NCBI RefSeq assembly: GCF_014646095.1
Contig: NZ_BMMU01000004.1
Location: 372,001-436,000, forward strand
Direction of reading: 5' to 3'
Origin: Streptomyces lacrimifluminis
GTDB lineage: Bacteria > Actinomycetota > Actinomycetes > Streptomycetales > Streptomycetaceae
DNA length: 64,000 nucleotides
Positions within the stretch are counted from its first letter, which is position 1. The number at the start of each line of letters is the position of its first letter. Below are positions 58,281 to 64,000 of the stretch, one piece after another. The translations under genes and the position numbers were made by a program. The notes under the pieces were generated by a model. The model saw only the letters and a program-made list of their open reading frames with translations. It was not told the origin of the DNA and made no database searches.

Positions 58281-58830
58281 GTGTCCGGTTCTCTCCGCTC
58301 CATCAACGTGTACGAAACGCATATCACCGTCCGCTGCGAAACCTCCGCCGAGGCGGAACGGCTGGGCGCTGGGCGACGGCGACCGGTCTCAAGCTGACGC
58401 ACATCGTCCTCGCCCGGGGCCGAACGCCGACCCAGTCGATGCTCACCCTCACGGGTTCCGCGTCGTACGCCGAGGAACCGGCCCGAGCGCGGGACGTCGG
58501 GGCGCTGCTGCGGGCGGAGGGGTTCGAACCGGTGCGCGTCAAGATCGAGTCGTCGCCGTGGGCCCCCGAGGTGCCGTGTGAACCATGCGCGGACGAGCGG
58601 TACGGCGAGCGGTACTTCGAGCACCATGTGAAGCTGCGGCTGCCGACGGACGCGGATCTCGACGCCCTGGCCGCGCCGGTGGTCCCGTACGGCGCGCATC
58701 TGTCGTGAACGCCCGTCGGGTGGCACGGGGCGGACCGTCGACCGAGCGGTTCGTGACGCGGCGGGGGCGGGAGGAGCACTGGAACGGCCGGCTGGTACGG
58801 GCGGTGACGCCGACGTTCGCGGGGCACTGA
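58281..58830 (+). pseudogene. Frameshifted unknown gene between sigma factor and dnaG
   Basis: The coding sense passes through three frames: MYETHITVRCETSAEAERLG (start GTG at 58308, or 58281) in the first; ATATGLKLTHIVLARGRTPT through FEHHVKLRLPTDADLDALAA and VPYGAHLS in the second; NARRVARGGPSTERFVTRRG in the third. Each change fits loss of a single base (near 58369 and 58704). The end after ERFVTRR looks truncated. The motif order, including ERFVT, matches a streptomycete protein usually found here, so it is a decayed copy unless the sequence has errors. Confidence 0.75.
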
Positions 58831-58860
58831 CTCCGGCGCCTCCGAGCCTCCGAGGCCTGC

Positions 58861-60774
58861 TCAGAGCGCCGCCGCGCCCCGCTCCCGCAAAGCCTGGTCG
58901 TACTGCTGGAGTACCCACAGTTCGTTCTGTACGGCGGCCAGTTCGGCCGGGTCGCCGTGGGTGGCCAGACGAGTGTGGGTGACCTGGACCTCCTGGATCC
59001 GGCGTTCCACCGCTCTGCGGCGGACCATGACCAACTGGTCGCTCGCGTACACGTCGTCGACCGTTCTGCGCATGATCGCCTCGACCGCCAGCTCCGTCAC
59101 CATGGAGCGGACCGTGTTGTCCGGGGCCACCTCGCGGACGCGGACCAGGTACTCCTGGGGGTCCTGGACGCCGTACTCCACACCGCCAGCTTCCATGATC
59201 GCCTGGCGGACGGCCGCGTAGGGGGCGGCCGTGAACTCGTCGATGCCGTAGGCGTCGAAGGCCGGGGAGACCAGGTCGGGGCGCTGGAGGGCGAGTTTGA
59301 GGAGTTCACGTTCGGTGGCGTAGACCGGGTTGCGGAGGTTCAGGGCGGGTCCGGACGGGCCGCCGGGCCGGGACGAGGCCGTCTCGTACGGCTGGGACTG
59401 GCGCTGTTGGCCGGCGGGGGCCGGGCCCTTGCCGCCGCGGTCGCGGGCCCAGCGGGCCAGCTGGGCCACCCTCTTGACGACGAACTGCGTGTCCAGGATG
59501 CCGAGCATGCCGGCGAGCTGGACCGCCACCTCGTGCTGGGCGCCGCTGTTCTTGATGCGGGCCACGATCGGGGCCGCCTCGTCCAGCGCCGCCGCGCGGC
59601 CCGCCGGGGTTTCCAGGTCGTAGCGGATGGCGATCTGGCGCAGGGCGAACTCGAAGAGGGGGGTGCGGGGTTCGGCGAGGTCGGCGACGGCCTGGTCGCC
59701 CTTCGCGAGGCGCAGGTCGCAGGGGTCCATGCCGTCGGGCGCGATCGCGATGTAGGTCTCGGCGGCGAACTTCTGGTCGTCCTCGAAGGCGCGCAGAGCG
59801 GCCTTCTGGCCGGCCGCGTCGCCGTCGAAGGTGAAGATCACGCGGGCCGAGCCGTTGTCCATCAGCAGCCGGCGGAGGATCTTGATGTGGTCGGTGCCGA
59901 AGGCCGTGCCGCAGGTCGCGATCGCCGTCGTCACACCGGCCAGATGGCAGGCCATGACGTCCGTGTAGCCCTCCACGACGACCGCGCGGCTCGCCTTCGC
60001 GATGTCCTTCTTGGCGAGGTCGATGCCGTACAGGACCTGGGATTTCCGGTAGATCGCCGTGTCGGGGGTGTTGAGGTACTTGGGGCCGTTGTCGTCCTCG
60101 TACAGCTTGCGCGCGCCGAAGCCGACGACCTCGCCGCCGATGTCGCGGATCGGCCACATCAGACGGCCTCGGAAGCGGTCGATGGGACCGCGGCGGCCCT
60201 CCTGGGCGATGCCGGACAGCAGGAGTTCCTTGTCCGAGAAGCCCTTGCCGCGGAGGTAGCGGGTGAGGTGGTCCCAGCCCTGGGGGCTGTAGCCGACGGA
60301 GAAGTGTTCGGCGGCGGACTGGTCGAAGCCTCGTTCCGCCAGGAACTTGCGGCCCGCGTCCGCCTCGGAGCTGGTGGCCAGCTGCTCCACGTACCACTGC
60401 GCGGCGATCTTGTGGGCCTCGACCAGGCGGATGCGCTCGCCGCGCTGGCCCGCGGGGTTGTAGCCGCCCTCCTCGTACCGGAGGGTGATGCCGGCCTGGC
60501 CGGCCAGGCGCTCGACCGCCTCGGAGAAGGAGAGGTGGTCGACCTTCATCACGAACGTGATGGTGTCGCCGCCTTCCTGGCAGCCGAAGCAGTGGAACAG
60601 TCCCTTGCTCGGGCTGACCTGGAAGGACGGTGACTTCTCGTCGTGGAAGGGGCACAGGCCCTTGAGGTTGCCGCCGCCCGCGTTGCGCAGCTGGAGGTAC
60701 TCGGACACCACGGCGTCGATCGGGACCGCGTCCCGAACCGCCTTCACGTCCTCGTCGTTGATCCTTCCGGCCAC
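58861..60774 (-). CDS. dnaG: DNA primase DnaG
   Basis: 637 aa from the GTG at 60774. N-terminal CHC2 zinc finger: Cys41, His44, Cys62, Cys65 (CPFHDEKSPSF, HCFGCQEGG). TOPRIM region: VVVEGYTDVMACHLAGVTTA and IFTFDGDAAGQKAA with the acidic residues. C-terminal DnaB-interacting helices (MRRTVDDVYASDQLVMVRRR). Essential primer synthesis at the chromosome fork. It follows the flavoprotein reductase gene by 58 bp. Distinct from the phage AEP primase. Confidence 0.97.
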   Translation of the reverse strand: MAGRINDEDVKAVRDAVPIDAVVSEYLQLRNAGGGNLKGLCPFHDEKSPSFQVSPSKGLFHCFGCQEGGDTITFVMKVDHLSFSEAVERLAGQAGITLRYEEGGYNPAGQRGERIRLVEAHKIAAQWYVEQLATSSEADAGRKFLAERGFDQSAAEHFSVGYSPQGWDHLTRYLRGKGFSDKELLLSGIAQEGRRGPIDRFRGRLMWPIRDIGGEVVGFGARKLYEDDNGPKYLNTPDTAIYRKSQVLYGIDLAKKDIAKASRAVVVEGYTDVMACHLAGVTTAIATCGTAFGTDHIKILRRLLMDNGSARVIFTFDGDAAGQKAALRAFEDDQKFAAETYIAIAPDGMDPCDLRLAKGDQAVADLAEPRTPLFEFALRQIAIRYDLETPAGRAAALDEAAPIVARIKNSGAQHEVAVQLAGMLGILDTQFVVKRVAQLARWARDRGGKGPAPAGQQRQSQPYETASSRPGGPSGPALNLRNPVYATERELLKLALQRPDLVSPAFDAYGIDEFTAAPYAAVRQAIMEAGGVEYGVQDPQEYLVRVREVAPDNTVRSMVTELAVEAIMRRTVDDVYASDQLVMVRRRAVERRIQEVQVTHTRLATHGDPAELAAVQNELWVLQQYDQALRERGAAAL

Positions 60775-60832
60775 GCAGTGATTCTACGGGGGCGGGCCGA
60801 CAGTGCTGTGACCGTCGCGGGCCCTGTCCCGG

Positions 60833-62098
60833 TCACGGGACGAGGCTGTCCAGTGGTACGTGGGGGTTCGCCAGGGCCTCCGTGTCCACCTGGGACCGGG
60901 AGCGGATGAGCTGCTGGATGGGCTCTGTGACGTCCCACACGTTCACGTTCATCCCGGCCAGCACCCGGTCCTCCCTCACCCAGAAGGCGATGAACTCGCG
61001 CTTGGCCGCGTCTCCCCGGATCACCACCTGGTCGTACGAGCCCGGGGGCGCCCAGCCCGAGTACTCCATGCCCATGTCGTACTGGTCGGAGAAGAAGTAG
61101 GGCACGCGGTCGTACGTGGATTCGCGGCCCAGCATCGCGCGGGCCGCCGCCGGGCCGCCGTTGAGGGCGTTGGCCCAGTGTTCGACACGGAGCCTGGTGT
61201 CGAACAGGGCGTGGTGGAAGGCGGCCACGTCACCGGCCGCGTAGATGTCGGGGTCGGAGGTGCGCAGGCGTTCGTCGACCGCGATGCCGCCGCCGTACGC
61301 GCGGTCGGCGAGGGTCAGGCCGGCCGCCTCCGCCAGGCCGGTGCGCGGCGCGGCTCCGATGGCCGCCAGGACGTCGTGGGCCGGGTGCTCCTCGCCGTCG
61401 TCCGTACGGGCCGCGAGGACCATGCCGTCCTGGCCGACGATCTCCGTCAGGCGGGCACCGAAGTGGAAGCGGACGCCGTGCTCGCGGTGCAGCTCGGCGA
61501 AGAGGTTGCCCAGCTCGGGGCCGAGCACCGAGTGCAGCGGGGTCGACTCCGGCTCGACGACGGTCACCTCGGCGCCGTACTCCCGTGCCGCCGCAGCGAC
61601 CTCCAGGCCGATCCAGCCGGCGCCGGCGATCACGATGTGGCCGTTGTCGCGGCCCAGGGCGGCCAGAACGCCCTTGAGCCGCTCGGCGTGCGCGAGGCGG
61701 CGCAGATGGTGCACGCCGGCCAGGCCCGTTCCGGGGATGTCGAGGCGGCGCGGCTCGGCACCGGTGGCGATGAGCAGCTTGTCGTAGTGGACGAGGGTGC
61801 CGTCGTCGCCGAAGCGGACCGTCTTCGCCGTACGGTCGATGGCGTCGACGGTCTGGCCGAGGTGGAGTTCGATGTCGTTGCGCGCGTACCAGGCCGGTTC
61901 GTGGACGAAGACGCTGTCGCGCTCCTCTTTGCCGAGGAGGTAGCCCTTGGAGAGCGGGGGCCGCTCGTAGGGGTGGTCGCGTTCGTCGCAGATCAGTATC
62001 ACGCGGCCGGTGAAGCCCTCCGCCCGGAGCGTCTCGGCCGCCTTGGCGCCGGCCAGTCCGCCTCCGACGATGACGAATGTCTGATCCGCGTCGACCAC
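60833..62098 (-). CDS. FAD-dependent ferredoxin/NAD reductase-like flavoprotein
   Basis: 421 aa from the GTG at 62098 (AGGAGG upstream). FAD site FVIVGGGLAGAKAAETLR, PYERPPLSKGYLLG, LLIATGAEPRRLDIPG; NAD site IVIAGAGWIGLEVAAAAREY; closing GDVAAFHHALFDTRLRVEHW. This matches the rubredoxin/ferredoxin reductase family that feeds electrons to P450s or dioxygenases. No P450 is adjacent. The 5' region carries an 11-bp repeat array. Confidence 0.92.
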   Translation of the reverse strand: MVDADQTFVIVGGGLAGAKAAETLRAEGFTGRVILICDERDHPYERPPLSKGYLLGKEERDSVFVHEPAWYARNDIELHLGQTVDAIDRTAKTVRFGDDGTLVHYDKLLIATGAEPRRLDIPGTGLAGVHHLRRLAHAERLKGVLAALGRDNGHIVIAGAGWIGLEVAAAAREYGAEVTVVEPESTPLHSVLGPELGNLFAELHREHGVRFHFGARLTEIVGQDGMVLAARTDDGEEHPAHDVLAAIGAAPRTGLAEAAGLTLADRAYGGGIAVDERLRTSDPDIYAAGDVAAFHHALFDTRLRVEHWANALNGGPAAARAMLGRESTYDRVPYFFSDQYDMGMEYSGWAPPGSYDQVVIRGDAAKREFIAFWVREDRVLAGMNVNVWDVTEPIQQLIRSRSQVDTEALANPHVPLDSLVP

Positions 62099-62227
62099 TT
62101 CATGCCTCCTCGTAATACGGATGCCGCGTGTTGTTCGTGCCGCGTGTTGCTCGTGCCTTGTGTACGGATGCCCCCTGGGGAGCGTCCCGCACGGAGTGTG
62201 ATGGGGGAAGAGGGTGTGGCCCGATCA

Positions 62228-62313
62228 GGCCACGCAGGGTCACATCTGTGTCATATGCGGTTGATGCAGGGCCACTTGGAAGCCACATACAGGTCATATA
62301 CGGGTCATATGCG
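62228..62313. repeat. 11-bp-period tandem array, likely regulator sites
   Basis: Units around GGTCAYATRCG occur at 62238, 62249, 62281, 62292 and 62303 (GGTCATATACG and GGTCATATGCG adjacent), with weaker copies at 62228, 62260 and 62270. The spacing equals about one helical turn. The array lies between the dgt 3' end, which it touches, and the reductase start, 130 bp downstream on the minus strand. Cooperative binding by a repeat-reading regulator is inferred. Confidence 0.7.
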
Positions 62314-63666
62314 ACCCCTCAGGCGCGCGTGCAGCGAACGCGCCGACGCGTCGGTGAGGGACGCGATCTGGTCGACGATCACTCGCTTGCGCTCCCGGTC
62401 GTCCGCCGCCTCGTCGAACAGCGCGCGGAACTGGGGGTCCAGGCCGTCCGGAGCGCGTGCGGTGAGTGCCTCGGCGAGTTCGGCGACGACGACGCGCTGG
62501 TCCGCGCGGATCAGTTCCTGTTCGGCGCGCTGCATCACGTACCGGTCGGCGACCGCCTTGAGGACCGCGCACTCCAGCCGGGCCGCGCGCGGGACGACCA
62601 GTTCCGCCGCGTACCGCGTGAGCCGGCCGGGGCCGTACGCCGCGCGCGTGGCGCTCTCCGCGGCCAGGCAGAAGCGGCCGATGAGCTGGCTGGTGGCGTC
62701 CTTCAGCCGGGCCTGGGCGACGGCCGTGCCGTCGTAGCCGTGCGGCCACCACTCCTGGTCGAGGAGACGGTCGAGAGCTGCCGCGAGTTCGGCGGGGTCG
62801 GTGTCCGCGGCCACGTAGCGGCCGGTGGCGACCCGGAAGATCTCCTGGCGCTCGGGCTCGGCGTGCAGACAGTTGGGGTCGACGTGACCGGCGTGCAGAC
62901 CGTCCTCGACGTCGTGCACCGAGTACGCCACGTCGTCCGCCCAGTCCATGACCTGGGCCTCGAAGGTCGTCCGGGTCCCGGGGGCGCCCTGGCGGACCCA
63001 GTCGAAGACCGGTCGGTCGTCGTCGTAGACGCCGAACTTCGGGGAGGCCGGGTCGGTGGGGTGCCCGCCGCGCGGCCAGGGGTACTTGGTGGCGGCGTCG
63101 AGGGTGGCCCGGGTGAGGTTGAGACCCACGCTGACGAGGTCGTCGGCGGTTCCGGATCCGCCCCTGGTCTCAAGCCGTTCGCTGCGCACGAAACGCTTCG
63201 GTTCGATCCGGGTCAGGAGCCGGAGGGACTGGGCGTTGCCCTCGAAGCCGCCGCAGTCCGCCGCGAACTCGTTGAGCGCCTGTTCGCCGTTGTGCCCGAA
63301 GGGCGGGTGGCCCAGGTCGTGCGAGAGACAGGCCGCCTCGACGAGGTCGGGGTCGCAGCCGAGGGCGGCGCCCAGTTCGCTGCCGACCTGGGCACATTCC
63401 AGGGAGTGCGTGAGGCGGGTGCGGGGGCTGGCGTCCCAGACCTGGCTGCGGGTGCCCGGCGTGACCACCTGGGTCTTGCCGGCCAGGCGCCGGAGCGCGG
63501 AGGAGTGCAGTACGCGGGCTCGGTCGCGTTGGAAGGCGGTGCGGCCCGGTCGTTTGTCGGGTTCGGCGGCCCAGCGGGCGGCTGCCGCCGGGGGGTAGGC
63601 GGTGGGGGTGTTGTCGTTCTCGGGGGGTTGGGGGGTGCGGGTTGTGTTGGTGCGTGTGCCTTCCAT
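62305..63666 (-). CDS. dgt: Deoxyguanosinetriphosphate triphosphohydrolase-like protein
   Basis: 453 aa from the ATG at 63666; the frame runs farther upstream but without a ribosome site. HD-domain ligands: [37 protein letters not shown] and [18 protein letters not shown]. It hydrolyses dGTP/dNTPs to deoxynucleosides and triphosphate, adjusting pools. Adjacent to dnaG in actinobacteria generally. Confidence 0.93.
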   Translation of the reverse strand: MEGTRTNTTRTPQPPENDNTPTAYPPAAAARWAAEPDKRPGRTAFQRDRARVLHSSALRRLAGKTQVVTPGTRSQVWDASPRTRLTHSLECAQVGSELGAALGCDPDLVEAACLSHDLGHPPFGHNGEQALNEFAADCGGFEGNAQSLRLLTRIEPKRFVRSERLETRGGSGTADDLVSVGLNLTRATLDAATKYPWPRGGHPTDPASPKFGVYDDDRPVFDWVRQGAPGTRTTFEAQVMDWADDVAYSVHDVEDGLHAGHVDPNCLHAEPERQEIFRVATGRYVAADTDPAELAAALDRLLDQEWWPHGYDGTAVAQARLKDATSQLIGRFCLAAESATRAAYGPGRLTRYAAELVVPRAARLECAVLKAVADRYVMQRAEQELIRADQRVVVAELAEALTARAPDGLDPQFRALFDEAADDRERKRVIVDQIASLTDASARSLHARLRGRI

Positions 63667-63813
63667 GGTTCGACAGTAAGCGCAGGTACTGACAATTTGG
63701 GCGTGTGTGTGCGCCTGCGCGTCTGCCGGGGGCTGTTGCTCTGCGAGTACCGGCGCGTTGTGGCTTGTCGCGCCCACGCGGCGGAGCCGCACATCGAATA
63801 CAGCCTCGCGCCC

Positions 63814-64000
63814 CTATCGGGCCGAGGCCAGTTCTCGGGTCAGGGACATCTCTGGGGCCGCGACCGCCTGGTCGTAGCGGTGGAGGATCAGGTGGGCCAT
63901 GGACGGGTGGGCGCCCAGGGGGGCCGAGGCGATCCAGGGGGCGGCCTCGGCGCATTCCGTGGCGAAGCGGCCCGGGGCGGTGAAGTAGGAGGCAACGGCG
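63814..64000 (-). CDS. Sirohydrochlorin chelatase-like protein (C-terminal part)
   Basis: The stop is at 63814-63816 and the frame continues past the window end. VASYFTAPGRFATECA, then APWIASAPLGAHPSMAHLIL and HRYDQAVAA resemble the C-terminus of CbiX/SirB-type chelatases of actinobacteria, which insert cobalt or iron into sirohydrochlorin. The active-site histidines lie outside the window, so this is tentative. Confidence 0.65.
   Translation of the reverse strand, partial: AVASYFTAPGRFATECAEAAPWIASAPLGAHPSMAHLILHRYDQAVAAPEMSLTRELASAR

Noticed and set aside
1..64000. CRISPR arrays and insertion sequences
   Set aside because: No regularly spaced direct repeats with unique spacers and no transposase or terminal inverted repeats were recognised.

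Overview
The window is high-GC actinobacterial DNA with GTG/TTG starts, GTGA/ATGA gene overlaps and Streptomyces-type gene families. The right flank, a tRNA cluster followed by a sugar kinase, an ABC exporter pair, an Hrd-type sigma factor, dnaG, a ferredoxin-reductase-like flavoprotein and dgt, is the gene order I know from Streptomyces chromosomes near hrdA/dnaG. It is therefore a Streptomyces chromosome carrying an integrated phage.

Left flank (1-10777): a partial XdhC-like gene; a redox operon (quinone oxidoreductase, Old Yellow Enzyme, MarR regulator) with palindromic sites in front of it; a truncated NAD-binding pseudogene; a large LuxR/LAL regulator; then a leftward group encoding a secreted protein, a lipoprotein and a membrane protein.

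Prophage (10778-50384, about 39.6 kb): bounded by a 47-bp direct repeat that is the 3' part of a CAU-anticodon tRNA gene. The intact tRNA is at the right end and the fragment at the left end, beside a tyrosine integrase. Layout: leftward XRE regulator plus integrase; rightward excisionase-like gene and a GIY-YIG/zinc-protein early cluster; a replication module (archaeo-eukaryotic-type primase, DUF927-like helicase, a noncoding block of nested inverted repeats that looks like an origin, SSB); a block with a sigma-region-2-like protein and membrane proteins resembling actinomycete plasmid-spread proteins; a small leftward cargo pair; HNH endonuclease, terminase, portal, MuF, scaffold, P22/HK97-type capsid, connectors, tail genes with a -1 frameshift site (GGGAAAC), tape measure, tail tip; lysis genes including a collagen-like protein; and a right-end accessory zone rich in hairpins with a GntR regulator and small genes. 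Every module needed for a siphovirus-like phage is present, so it may be intact.

Right flank (50385-64000): two tRNA-Asn genes, a YtxH-like small protein, an FGGY kinase, a heterodimeric ABC exporter, an HrdA-like sigma factor, a multiply frameshifted pseudogene, dnaG, a flavoprotein reductase, an 11-bp tandem repeat array, dgt, and the end of a sirohydrochlorin chelatase-like gene.

The most interesting items are the self-contained primase/helicase/origin/SSB module combined with plasmid-spread-like genes inside a phage, the hairpins sharing a common trailer sequence, and the 11-bp repeat array upstream of the reductase. All functions are inferred by reading motifs; no database search was run.
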